From: an uncultured Shimia sp.
Lineage (GTDB): Bacteria; Pseudomonadota; Alphaproteobacteria; Rhodobacterales; Rhodobacteraceae
Assembly: GCF_947493595.1 (NCBI RefSeq)
Contig: NZ_CANLRL010000004.1
Coordinates: 79,201-143,200, forward strand
DNA length: 64,000 bases
Direction of reading: 5' to 3'
The first letter of the stretch is position 1, and every line of letters starts with the position of its first letter. Below are positions 26,846 to 34,884 of the stretch, piece after piece. A program made the translations under genes and the position numbers. The notes beneath the pieces were generated by a model. It ran no database searches. It was given only the letters and a program-made list of their open reading frames with translations, and was not told the DNA's origin.

Positions 26846-27229
26846 ATGAATGGGGTTGTGCTCTGGCATGACAACACAAGTGGTACAGCGGTAATTTGGT
26901 GTGAAGATCACGCGGACTTGGCCTACTACTCCGCAGAAACAGATGCGGCCGCTTTGGGGAGCGATGCCGTGGTGTTGGCGGCCGGGGATCTGGTGATTTT
27001 TGAAGTGATGCTGGTTGGCGACCAACGGCGTGCGATGAACCTGCGTCGTCTGGCTCCAGGCACGCCATTGGCAGAGCACCTGTTGCAGGCGGCGATGGCA
27101 GTGGAATCCGGAGAGGTTGCACGCGCGTTGCGGGCGGCTTTGCATCTGCCGGAAGCGGCAGAGGACACAGGCGCGTCGGCGGAGGTGATTGACTTGGAGG
27201 CGGTCGCACGGTCGCGCAAAGTCAGTTAG
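26846..27229 (+). CDS. Conserved-looking small protein, unknown function
   Basis: A 127-residue soluble protein with no signal or membrane segment. The first 65 residues alternate beta-like stretches (GVVLWHDNTSGTAVIW, DLVIFEVML) that recall a small OB or cold-shock barrel, but the RNA-binding aromatic motifs are not present. The C-terminal 60 residues are helical and alanine-rich. The ATG at 26846 has a long purine-rich GGGGAGGGAAAGGA before it, a strong ribosome site, and a bidirectional terminator follows. No named family is recognised. Confidence 0.7.
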   Translation: MNGVVLWHDNTSGTAVIWCEDHADLAYYSAETDAAALGSDAVVLAAGDLVIFEVMLVGDQRRAMNLRRLAPGTPLAEHLLQAAMAVESGEVARALRAALHLPEAAEDTGASAEVIDLEAVARSRKVS

Positions 27230-27265
27230 CTGAGTTTCGGCGCAGCCAAGACAACCAGACAAAAG

Positions 27266-27290
27266 AAAAGGGGCCAGCTGGCCCCTTTTT
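27266..27290. terminator. Bidirectional terminator between the unknown gene and ilvN
   Basis: AAAAGGGGCCAG / CTGGCCCCTTTT is a perfect inverted repeat at 27266-27289, with T on one side and A on the other. It serves both convergent genes. Confidence 0.88.
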
Positions 27291-27311
27291 GCTGCGCTAT
27301 AGCGTCAGGGT

Positions 27312-27875
27312 TTATTCGGGGCCGCGCGAGAGGGCCGCAACACCGGTGCGCGCCACTTCGATCAGGCCCAGCGGGCGCATCAGGTCAGCAAAGGCGTCGA
27401 TCTTGCCCGGCGTGCCGGTCAGCTCAAACACAAAGCTTTCCAGCGTGCTGTCCACCGCATTGGCGCGGAAGATATCGGCCAGCCGCAGGGCTTCAACGCG
27501 TTTTTCACCAGTCCCTGCCACTTTGAAGAGGGCCAGTTCGCGCTCCACAGAGGCACCTTCGACGGTCAGGTCATGCACGTCATGCACCGAGACAATGCGG
27601 CCCAACTGCGCTTTGATCTGTTCAATCACCTGCGGTGTACCGGTGGTTACGATGGTGATGCGCGACAGGTGACCGGTGTGGTCCACCTCGGCCACGGTCA
27701 AGCTTTCGATGTTGTAGCCACGCCCGGCAAACAGGCCAATCACCCGCGCCAGAACGCCCGGTTCGTTGTCCACCAGAACGGCGAGCGTGTGGGTTTCGAC
27801 CTCATCCGAAAAGTTGGGACGTAGGTTGTATGCGGAGTGGCTCGTGGAGCCTTTTTTGATTTTTAGAGCAGCCAT
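27312..27875 (-). CDS. ilvN: Acetolactate synthase, small regulatory subunit
   Basis: The 187-residue regulatory subunit of acetohydroxyacid synthase. It carries an N-terminal ACT domain (LAVLVDNEPGVLARVIGLFAGRGYNIESL) and the C-terminal ALS_ss_C domain; valine feedback acts through it. It starts at ATG 27875 with AAGGAG upstream, 11 nt after the large-subunit gene, so both form one operon. The symbol ilvH is also used for this gene. Confidence 0.95.
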   Translation of the reverse strand: MAALKIKKGSTSHSAYNLRPNFSDEVETHTLAVLVDNEPGVLARVIGLFAGRGYNIESLTVAEVDHTGHLSRITIVTTGTPQVIEQIKAQLGRIVSVHDVHDLTVEGASVERELALFKVAGTGEKRVEALRLADIFRANAVDSTLESFVFELTGTPGKIDAFADLMRPLGLIEVARTGVAALSRGPE

Positions 27876-27886
27876 GATCTCTCTCC

Positions 27887-29641
27887 TTACACCATCACCG
27901 CGCCGGCAGCTTGGATAACGCCTTGCGTGCTGGCTTCGCCCAGAAGCATTTCGTTGTGCGGCTTGCCCGACGGGATCATCGGGAAGCAGTTCTCGTGTTT
28001 CTCCACCAGACAATCAAAGATCACCGGGCCGTCGTAATTGATCATTTCCATGATCGCCTCGTCCAGGTCATCCGGATCGGAGCAGATGATGCCCTTGGCG
28101 CCAAAGGCTTCGGCGAGCTTCACAAAATCAGGCAGGGCCTCAGACCAGCTGTGGCTGTAGCGTTCGCCGTGCAGCAGTTCCTGCCACTGGCGCACCATGC
28201 CGAGGCGCTCGTTGTTCAGGATGAACTGTTTCACCGGCAGGCGGAATTGCACCGCGGTGCCCATTTCCTGCATGTTCATCAGCCAAGAGGCTTCGCCAGC
28301 CACGTTGATCACGAGGCTGTCGGGATGCGCTACCTGCACACCAATGGAGGCAGGGGTGCCGTAGCCCATGGTCCCGAGGCCACCGGAGGTCATCCAGCGG
28401 TTGGGATCTTCAAAACCAAGGTATTGCGCGGCCCACATCTGGTGCTGACCAACTTCGGTGGTGATGTAACGGTCATGCTCTTTGGTCAGTGCCTCAAGAC
28501 GCTCCAGGGCATATTGGGGTTTTATGACTTTGCCTTCCTGAGTGTATTTCAGGCATTCCACCTTGCGCCACTCGCTGATCTGGCTTTGCCAGTTGGCAAT
28601 GGCGTCGCGGTTCACGGTGCGGCCACGGGCTTTCCAGACTTTCAGAATGTCCGTCAGCACGCTTTCCACGTCACCCACAATTGGAATGTCCGCCGGGATC
28701 ACCTTGTTGATCGAGGAGGGGTCGATGTCGATGTGGGCTTTGATCGAGTTGGGCGAGAAGGCGGAGATGAGGCCAGTGATGCGGTCATCAAAGCGCGCGC
28801 CGATATTGATCATCAGGTCACAGTCGTGCATCGCCATGTTGGCCTCGTAGAGACCGTGCATGCCGAGCATGCCGAGCCAGTTTTCACCCGACGCCGGATA
28901 AGCACCAAGCCCCATCAGCGTGGAGGTGATTGGGATGCCAGTGGCCTCCACCAGTTCACGCAGCAGTTTGGAGGCTTTGGGGCCGGAGTTGATCACACCG
29001 CCGCCGGTGTAGAACACTGGACGTTCGGCCTTTTCCATGGCCTCAACCAGCTCGTTGATGGCGGTGATGTCACCTTTGGTTTCCGGCGCGTAGATGGTGG
29101 TGTCGGATTTCTCCGGCGCTGTATAGGTGCCATTGGCAAACTGCACGTCTTTGGGAATGTCCACCAGCACGGGACCGGGGCGACCAGTTTGGGCCACGTG
29201 GAACGCCTGATGCAGGGTTTCCGCCAATGTGTCGGTGTCTTTGGCCAGCCAATTGTGCTTGGTGCACGGGCGGGTGATGCCGACGGTGTCCGCTTCCTGA
29301 AAGGCGTCAGAGCCAATCATGAAGGTCGGCACCTGGCCGGTCAGAACCAGAATTGGGATCGAGTCCAGAAGTGCATCCGTCAGGCCGGTCACGGCGTTGG
29401 TTGCGCCGGGGCCAGAGGTCACCAGTGCCACGCCAACCTTGCCGGTGGAGCGGGCATAGCCTTCGGCGGCATGCACGGCGCCTTGTTCGTGACGCACCAG
29501 AATGTGGCGAATGTCATTTTGCTGAAAAATCTCGTCGTAAATGGGTAGGACAGCCCCTCCGGGATAGCCAAAGACTGTGTCCACTCCCTGATCCTTCAGG
29601 GCTTGAACTACCATTTTTGCTCCGGTCATCTGACGTGTCAT
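27887..29641 (-). CDS. ilvI: Acetolactate synthase, large catalytic subunit
   Basis: A 584-residue ThDP-dependent enzyme that makes acetolactate and acetohydroxybutyrate for valine, leucine and isoleucine. The catalytic glutamate is E52 in RHEQGAVHAAEGYAR; the ThDP/Mg motif GxxGEASW..N is present as VAGEASWLMNMQEMGTA. The start ATG at 29641 sits 6 nt after GGAG; ATG 29644 and GTG 29677 are less likely. A leader peptide and attenuator lie directly upstream. The symbol ilvB is also used. Confidence 0.95.
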   Translation of the reverse strand: MTRQMTGAKMVVQALKDQGVDTVFGYPGGAVLPIYDEIFQQNDIRHILVRHEQGAVHAAEGYARSTGKVGVALVTSGPGATNAVTGLTDALLDSIPILVLTGQVPTFMIGSDAFQEADTVGITRPCTKHNWLAKDTDTLAETLHQAFHVAQTGRPGPVLVDIPKDVQFANGTYTAPEKSDTTIYAPETKGDITAINELVEAMEKAERPVFYTGGGVINSGPKASKLLRELVEATGIPITSTLMGLGAYPASGENWLGMLGMHGLYEANMAMHDCDLMINIGARFDDRITGLISAFSPNSIKAHIDIDPSSINKVIPADIPIVGDVESVLTDILKVWKARGRTVNRDAIANWQSQISEWRKVECLKYTQEGKVIKPQYALERLEALTKEHDRYITTEVGQHQMWAAQYLGFEDPNRWMTSGGLGTMGYGTPASIGVQVAHPDSLVINVAGEASWLMNMQEMGTAVQFRLPVKQFILNNERLGMVRQWQELLHGERYSHSWSEALPDFVKLAEAFGAKGIICSDPDDLDEAIMEMINYDGPVIFDCLVEKHENCFPMIPSGKPHNEMLLGEASTQGVIQAAGAVMV

Positions 29642-29677
29642 CATTCTCTCCGTTACCGACGACATTACTAGCTGCAC

Positions 29678-29747
29678 AAAAAAGCCCCCGCTTATGAGCG
29701 AGGGCGCATGGGGTACCGTTATGGTGTCCGTTACCGGCCCATGCGCC
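29678..29747 (-). promoter_or_regulatory. Transcription attenuator of the ilv operon
   Basis: On the minus strand a terminator hairpin (29697-29705 with 29684-29692, loop of 4, one mismatch) is followed by six T residues, just before ilvI. A competing 10-bp hairpin (29738-29747 with 29703-29712) uses part of the terminator arm, and its first arm lies inside the leader peptide's last codons. A ribosome stalled at the Val/Ile codons should leave the competing hairpin free to form and prevent termination. Confidence 0.82.
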
Positions 29748-29778
29748 TTATTCCGACAATGACGACTAGCCTTGGCAT
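29731..29778 (-). CDS. ilv operon leader peptide
   Basis: A 15-codon reading frame, MPRLVVIVGIRRMGR, with six of its residues Leu, Val or Ile in positions 4-10. The ATG at 29778 has GAGG 9 nt upstream, and the TAA stop sits between the two attenuator hairpin arms. This is the layout of ribosome-mediated attenuation, as known for branched-chain amino-acid operons. It is too short to be an enzyme; its product is not expected to be functional. Confidence 0.82.
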   Translation of the reverse strand: MPRLVVIVGIRRMGR

Positions 29779-29942
29779 CGTTTTTGTCCTCAAGTGGGGT
29801 GACTTAATGTGTTCGGATCGGACCTTATGGCTGCTGCATCGCGGCGTCAACCGCGAAAACTACAGAAAAGCACCGTTTCAGGCGTAAATTCTTTCCATTT
29901 ATTGCGTAAACCCTGGGGTCTTGTGAAATTTGATGAAATATT

Positions 29943-30320
29943 ATGAGTGGATTCAGGTTGAATCAGATCACACCGTTTGTTCCTTGCAGCAATTTGGCGC
30001 GGCAAATTGCGTTTTATTGCGACGTGTTGGGCTTTGAGGAGGGATTTGTGGCCGGCAACTACGCTTTTTTGCGGCGTGAGGCCGTGGCGGTGCGGTTGAT
30101 AGAGGTGGAGGCGGGTGAGGAACTAGCCGGGGGGGAGATGTCGTTTTACATTGATGTCGCCGGGATTGATGCGTTGTTTGCCGATTTGCTGGAAGCGCTG
30201 AATGGCCTGCCACCAAGCCGGGTGCGGGCACCGTTTGACCAGCCTTACGGGCAGCGGGAATTTCACGTGTTGGATGAGGACGGGAACCTCATTTTTTTTG
30301 GCGAGGCAATTGCGCCTTAA
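29943..30320 (+). CDS. VOC-family (glyoxalase/bleomycin-resistance fold) protein
   Basis: A 125-residue protein with paired beta-alpha-beta-beta-beta units of the vicinal-oxygen-chelate fold: ITPFVPCSNLARQIAFYCDVLGF at the start and REFHVLDEDGNLIFFGE at the end, the latter typical of these domains. Bleomycin-binding or thiol-transferase roles are possible. No Shine-Dalgarno is visible before ATG 29943. It stands alone, divergent from the ilv operon and followed by repeat copy C. Confidence 0.8.
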   Translation: MSGFRLNQITPFVPCSNLARQIAFYCDVLGFEEGFVAGNYAFLRREAVAVRLIEVEAGEELAGGEMSFYIDVAGIDALFADLLEALNGLPPSRVRAPFDQPYGQREFHVLDEDGNLIFFGEAIAP

Positions 30321-30352
30321 GCCGGCGGCCCGTTTGAGGCGTGCGCGGAAAT

Positions 30353-30398
30353 GGGGGCCAGCCCCTATGCCCCCCGGGATATTTGCGGTCAAATGAAG
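30353..30398 (+). repeat. Double-hairpin intergenic repeat, copy C (shortened)
   Basis: GGGGGC and GCCCCC at 30353-30375 form one hairpin; the second hairpin of the other copies is missing. The tail CCGGGATATTTGCGG and an ATGAAG ending are kept. It starts 33 nt after the VOC gene stop. Confidence 0.6.
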
Positions 30399-30423
30399 TT
30401 GTGGGGGCGCCGGGCGAGGGGGC

Positions 30424-31074
30424 TTACAAACCGACGCCGGTGCCTTGTAAAACACCATGTTCCATGGCGTAGCGGGTCAGGCCGGCGGTGGACGAGATTC
30501 CCAACTTACGTTTGATGTTTTTACGGTGGGTTTCCACGGTGCGCACCGAGATGTTGAGCTCGTTGGCGACTTCTTTGTTGGATTTGCCCTGCGCCAGTTG
30601 CAGCAGCACGGTTTGCTCGCGGCTTGTGAGCGGTTCGCGGGCGCCGGTTTCGGATGGCTCAAGTGAACCTTTGGCACCGGTGCAAAGGTATTTTTTGCCG
30701 CCCATCACCGCATCAATCGCGGTTTTGATCTCCTCGGTTGGCACGTCTTTGAGCACATATCCCATGGCACCGTGGCTGAGGGCGGTGGAGATGTATTCCG
30801 GGCTGTCGTGCATCGACAGGATCAACACACGCAGATCCGGGTCCATTTCCAACAACATCTCGGTGGCGGTCAGGCCGCCAATCTCCGGCATGTTGAGGTC
30901 CATCAACACCACATCGGGTTTTAACGCCGGCAGTTGGTCCACCGCCTCACGCCCATTGGAGAGCGTGCCGACAACTGTGATGTCATCATAGCTTTCCAGA
31001 ATGGACTCGATGCCCTCGGCCACCATCGGGTGATCGTCGACAATCATCACTTTGATGCTTGTGTCTGAACTCAT
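30424..31074 (-). CDS. NarL/FixJ-family response regulator
   Basis: A 216-residue two-component regulator. The receiver has the acidic pair in VDDH and phosphoacceptor D59 in VLMDLNMPEIGG; the LuxR-type HTH at the C-terminus reads LTSREQTVLLQLAQGKSNKEVA. Its ATG overlaps the stop of the kinase gene as ATGA at 31071-31074, so the pair is translated together. It probably controls the divergent TRAP transporter operon. Confidence 0.94.
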   Translation of the reverse strand: MSSDTSIKVMIVDDHPMVAEGIESILESYDDITVVGTLSNGREAVDQLPALKPDVVLMDLNMPEIGGLTATEMLLEMDPDLRVLILSMHDSPEYISTALSHGAMGYVLKDVPTEEIKTAIDAVMGGKKYLCTGAKGSLEPSETGAREPLTSREQTVLLQLAQGKSNKEVANELNISVRTVETHRKNIKRKLGISSTAGLTRYAMEHGVLQGTGVGL

Positions 31075-32498
31075 GCGCTGGCCTTTCGGGTCTTGTCGTT
31101 GCCCTCGGTTTCGGGCGTCAGGATGTGGCTTAGCGGGACTTCTGCCACAATCACCGTGCCGGAGCGAGAAGAGAATATGCGCAGGGTGCCGTCGAGCTGT
31201 TCCACACGCTCCTGCATGTTGCGCAGTCCAAGGCCACCACGGGCGGAGGGATCGCGTTCCTGCGGTAGGCCTTTGCCGTTGTCGGCAATTCGCAGGGTCG
31301 CGCCTTTTTTGTGGCCACGCACGTCGATGGAAACGGTGGTCGCACCGGCGTGACGTTCGATGTTGGTGAGGGCCTCCTGGGCAATCCGGTAGAGCGCAAT
31401 TTTGGCGTCCTGGTCGAGGCGATTGCGGAAGACTACGGTGTTGAAATGGGTCTCGATACCGGTGCGGGCTGAGAAGTCGTCGGTCAAGGCCTTGAGCGCA
31501 GGGCCAAGGCCGAGGTCATCGAGCACGCCGGGGCGTAGGTCGCGCGAGATGCGGCGGACCTCTTGAATGGCGCCGGAGAGGTGCTGTACACCTTTGTCCA
31601 GCGAGTCCAACCCGCGGTCGTCACCGTTTTTGAGGCGGCGGGTGGCGCTGTCGAGGGCGTAGCGCACGCCTACAAGTAGTTGCGAGATGCCGTCGTGCAG
31701 TTCACGGGCTACACGGCCGCGCTCTTCTTCCTGGGCGTCAAACACCCGTTGGGTCAGGGCTTTGAGCTTGGCGTCCGCCAGGCGGCGTTCGCGTACGGTG
31801 ATGAAAAAGCCGGACAGAAACACAAGCGTGAGGCAGGCGACAGTGATCACCAGAATATAGAAAGAGGTGCGTTGCACGCGCTCTTCGACTTCGGCACGGG
31901 CGGCGGCGACGCTTTCCAGCACGTCATCAATGAAGATGCCGGTGCCCACCACCCACTGCCAGTCTTGTAGGCCAACCACATAGGTGACCATACGGGCGGT
32001 CTCGAGGGTGGAGGGTTTGGCCCAGTCAAAGCTGTGATACCCGCCTCCGGAACGGGCAATTTCAATCAGGGGATCGGTGATTTCTGTGCCGTTCAGATCG
32101 GTGAGGCCACGCCAGTTTTTGCCAATCAGGTAGGTCTGACGTGGGCTGACAAGGTTGTTGCCGTCATAGTCAAACACAAAGAAGTAGCCGTCTTGGCCAT
32201 AGAGCATAGAGGAGAGGATTTGGGTGACGGCAAGTTTGGCCTCGTAGTCATCCGGCGCGGCGCGGCCATAGATGTTGATGAAAGCTGTGCGGGCAATCGA
32301 GATATAGTTTTTGAGTTCCGCTTTTTTGGCCTCGATCAGCTGTGCCTCTAAAGCGCGGATTTCACGGTCGGCCAATTGGCGAGATTGATTGGCCACGAGA
32401 ACGGAAATGCCCGCGACCGCCAAAAGCAAGGGTACGGTTGCCAGCAGAAAAAGCTTCTGACCGTAAGACAGTCGCAGGAGGGGCCAAATGGGTCGCAT
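31071..32498 (-). CDS. Sensor histidine kinase with periplasmic single Cache domain
   Basis: A 475-residue membrane kinase of the HPK7 type. Two membrane helices (about 15-36 and 213-234) enclose a single-Cache (SMP_2-like) domain with GYFFVFDYDGNNLVSP, a group that often binds small carboxylates. The cytoplasmic part has H268 in RELHDGISQLL (HisKA_3) and the ATPase motifs DNGKGL and GLGLRNM. With the regulator gene downstream and a TRAP transporter divergent, it probably senses the transported acid. ATG at 32498. Confidence 0.93.
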   Translation of the reverse strand: MRPIWPLLRLSYGQKLFLLATVPLLLAVAGISVLVANQSRQLADREIRALEAQLIEAKKAELKNYISIARTAFINIYGRAAPDDYEAKLAVTQILSSMLYGQDGYFFVFDYDGNNLVSPRQTYLIGKNWRGLTDLNGTEITDPLIEIARSGGGYHSFDWAKPSTLETARMVTYVVGLQDWQWVVGTGIFIDDVLESVAAARAEVEERVQRTSFYILVITVACLTLVFLSGFFITVRERRLADAKLKALTQRVFDAQEEERGRVARELHDGISQLLVGVRYALDSATRRLKNGDDRGLDSLDKGVQHLSGAIQEVRRISRDLRPGVLDDLGLGPALKALTDDFSARTGIETHFNTVVFRNRLDQDAKIALYRIAQEALTNIERHAGATTVSIDVRGHKKGATLRIADNGKGLPQERDPSARGGLGLRNMQERVEQLDGTLRIFSSRSGTVIVAEVPLSHILTPETEGNDKTRKASA

Positions 32499-32504
32499 GT
32501 TCGA

Positions 32505-32565
32505 TTCGTTACGGAAGTTTGGGGGCGAATCCTAGGTTAGAATCATCTTCGTTACCGCTAACGAA
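32505..32565. promoter_or_regulatory. Candidate operator between kinase gene and TRAP operon
   Basis: TTCGTTA at 32548-32554 and TAACGAA at 32559-32565 are perfect inverted repeats with a CCGC spacer. A third TTCGTTA lies at 32505-32511. They fit a NarL-type regulator site controlling the divergent genes; which protein binds is inferred. Confidence 0.55.
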
Positions 32566-32747
32566 CCTGTGAACCCAAAATTAACTTTTGAAATTGGTCC
32601 GGATTTTTGGCCATTTGGTCGGTTTCTACGCGGTAGTGGGTATTTCCTCTACGTAGGGGCAAGGCTAGGCTCGCCCCACTTCAACGATCCGCTTGGAGTC
32701 TCTGGAGGGAGACCCGAGCTGAACAACATTCTGGGAGGAAGACCTAC

Positions 32748-33830
32748 ATGGATCGTCGTTCTTTTCTAAAGACGTCTGCACTCGGCGGCACCGCAGCCGC
32801 AGCCAGCACTCTGGCAGCACCGGCCTATGCAACCGGCAAACAAACACTGACCATGGTAACATCCTGGGGCCGTGGCCTTGCAGGTGTGTTTGACGCGGCT
32901 CAGCACGCAGCTGACACCATCAACGCCATGTCCGACGGCAACCTGACCGTCGAAATCAAAGCCGCCGGCGAGCTGGTTGGCGCATTTGAAGTATTTGACG
33001 CCGTGACCGCTGGTCAGGCTGATATGTACCACGCGGCTGACTACTACTTCACCGGTCAGCACCCTGCGTATCAGTACTTCACCGCAGCACCATTCGGCAT
33101 GACCGCTCAGGAAATGATGAACTGGTACCACCACGGCGACGGCATGGCTCTGCATGACGAGCTGGGCGAAATCTTCGGCCTGAAATCCTTCCTGGCGGGT
33201 AACACTGGCGCACAGGCTGGTGGCTGGTTCTCCAAAGAGATCTCCGGTCCAGAAGACTTCCAAGGTCTGAAGTTCCGTATGCCTGGCATGGGCGGTCAAG
33301 CGCTCGGCAAGATGGGTGCATCTGTTCAGAACCTTCCAGGTTCCGAAGTGTATCAGGCGCTGGCGTCTGGCGCGATTGACGGCACCGAGTGGATTGGCCC
33401 ATGGGCTGACGAAAAAGCCGGTTTCCAGGAAATCACCAAGTTCTACTACACCGCAGGCTTCCACGAGCCAGGTGCCGCTCTGACACTCGCAACCAACCGC
33501 GAAGTGTTCGAAGGCCTGTCCGCTGCGAACCAGAAAATCATCGAAACTGCAGCCGCAGCCACCCACCAGTGGAACCTGGCTCAGTTCCTGAACAACAACG
33601 GTGCGGCGCTGCAGCGTCTGCAAGCCGGTGGTGTGAAGGTTCTGGAATTCCCAGACACCGTTTGGGATGCAATGGGCGCAGCCGCAAAAGACACTCTGGA
33701 CGAGTACATGGACGACGAAATCTTCGCCAAAGTCCGTGCCTCCGTAGAAGAAAGCATGAAAGCGTCTTCCGGTTGGCTGGTTAAATCCGAAGGCGTGTAC
33801 CGCGCTCAGCGTGACCGCGTGATGGGCTAA
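32748..33830 (+). CDS. TRAP transporter substrate-binding protein (TakP-like)
   Basis: A 360-residue periplasmic binding protein of the DctP family, TakP/FcbT1 group. The N-terminus (MDRRSFLKT, then a hydrophobic stretch ending APAYA) fits a twin-arginine signal. The region ASGAIDGTEWIGPWADEK corresponds to the ligand-contact loop of TakP, which binds 2-oxo acids, so an organic acid is the likely substrate. GGAGG precedes ATG 32748. Codons are biased towards C-ending, suggesting strong expression. An intercistronic hairpin separates it from dctQ. Confidence 0.92.
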   Translation: MDRRSFLKTSALGGTAAAASTLAAPAYATGKQTLTMVTSWGRGLAGVFDAAQHAADTINAMSDGNLTVEIKAAGELVGAFEVFDAVTAGQADMYHAADYYFTGQHPAYQYFTAAPFGMTAQEMMNWYHHGDGMALHDELGEIFGLKSFLAGNTGAQAGGWFSKEISGPEDFQGLKFRMPGMGGQALGKMGASVQNLPGSEVYQALASGAIDGTEWIGPWADEKAGFQEITKFYYTAGFHEPGAALTLATNREVFEGLSAANQKIIETAAAATHQWNLAQFLNNNGAALQRLQAGGVKVLEFPDTVWDAMGAAAKDTLDEYMDDEIFAKVRASVEESMKASSGWLVKSEGVYRAQRDRVMG

Positions 33831-33853
33831 GGCCTTGAGAAGCTAAGCAGATT

Positions 33854-33883
33854 GGCCCCTCGGTGACCTCCGGGGGGCCTTTT
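33854..33883 (+). terminator. Intercistronic terminator between dctP and dctQ
   Basis: A 10-bp stem pairs 33854-33863 with 33870-33879 (one G-T) around a 6-nt loop and ends in TTTT. Partial termination would give much more binding protein than membrane subunit. Confidence 0.8.
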
Positions 33884-33952
33884 GCAAAAACGGACAGGGC
33901 GCGGATCGCAGCACTGTCAAAAATCCAAAAACAATAAGGGGATGAGGGGACA

Positions 33953-34867
33953 ATGCTGGACGGTCTGGTCTGGTTCTTTTCCAACATCGGCCAAGCCTTT
34001 GTGAATGCAGGTTATGCACTCACACATCCAGGCTTGTGGCTGAGCTGGATGGGAGGCCTGGAGACCACCGAAGATAAACAATCGCTGATGCGGTTTGTGT
34101 ACTACGGTGGCTCGGTCGAGTTTTTCTTTGTGGTGTTCACGCTATTCTTGATCGTTACGGCGGTTGGTATTGCGCGGCCCAATTTCATGTGGGGATGCGT
34201 GCGCGTTCTGGAAGGCTTTGCCAACTCGGTGGGCCGTTTCTTTGCGTGGGCAGGCCTGTTGATGGTGCTGCAGCAAATCGTGATCGTGTTCATGCAGCGG
34301 ATTTTCACCGTGGCGGAGATCTCGCTGATCTATGGCGTGGATTTCCTGACGTATGACGTGAGCTGGTGGGCAGAAGAGCTGAAGCTCTATAACGCCATGA
34401 TCGTCTGTATGTGTGCGACCTACACCTTTGTGCAGGGCGGCCACGTGCGTGTGGATCTTGTCTACTCCGCGATCAGCCACCGTGCGAAGCGGGTTGTCGA
34501 CATGTTCGGCTCGATTTTCTTCATGATGCCGGTTGCGGTTCTGACCTGGATGTATGGCTGGTTCTTCATGTGGCGTCACCTTGTGACCCCAAAAGTATCG
34601 GCGTCTGACAAGGTTGAGATCCTGATGAAAAAAGCCCGTATCCTGAAATGGAACGTGGAAACCATCGGCTTTTCACCCAACGGCTTTAACGCGTACTTCC
34701 TCTTCAAAGTGCTTCTTGTTTGCTTTGCCGCCATGGTCTTCTTGCAGGCCATTGCGTTCTTCTATCGCTCGTTCCTCGAGTTCAAAGAAGGCGCCGGCAG
34801 CATTGGCAAATACCTCGACCGCGATACGCTGGGCGAGGGCGAAGAAGCCTATGAAGGCACACACTGA
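33953..34867 (+). CDS. TRAP transporter small membrane subunit
   Basis: A 304-residue DctQ-type subunit, larger than the usual 160-200. Helices are visible at about 50-70, 95-125, 150-170, 185-210 and 250-275. It belongs to the FcbT2-type group found with TakP-like binding proteins. The next gene starts 17 nt downstream. Together with the binding protein and DctM it forms a sodium-driven uptake system. Confidence 0.88.
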   Translation: MLDGLVWFFSNIGQAFVNAGYALTHPGLWLSWMGGLETTEDKQSLMRFVYYGGSVEFFFVVFTLFLIVTAVGIARPNFMWGCVRVLEGFANSVGRFFAWAGLLMVLQQIVIVFMQRIFTVAEISLIYGVDFLTYDVSWWAEELKLYNAMIVCMCATYTFVQGGHVRVDLVYSAISHRAKRVVDMFGSIFFMMPVAVLTWMYGWFFMWRHLVTPKVSASDKVEILMKKARILKWNVETIGFSPNGFNAYFLFKVLLVCFAAMVFLQAIAFFYRSFLEFKEGAGSIGKYLDRDTLGEGEEAYEGTH

Positions 34868-34884
34868 TCTAAGGGGCAGAACCA

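Noticed and set aside
27911..29548. 545-codon plus-strand reading frame opposite ilvI
   Set aside because: It lies fully antisense to a clear ilvI gene; the open frame follows from GC-rich third positions. It has a low-complexity H/G/V-rich composition and no ribosome site.
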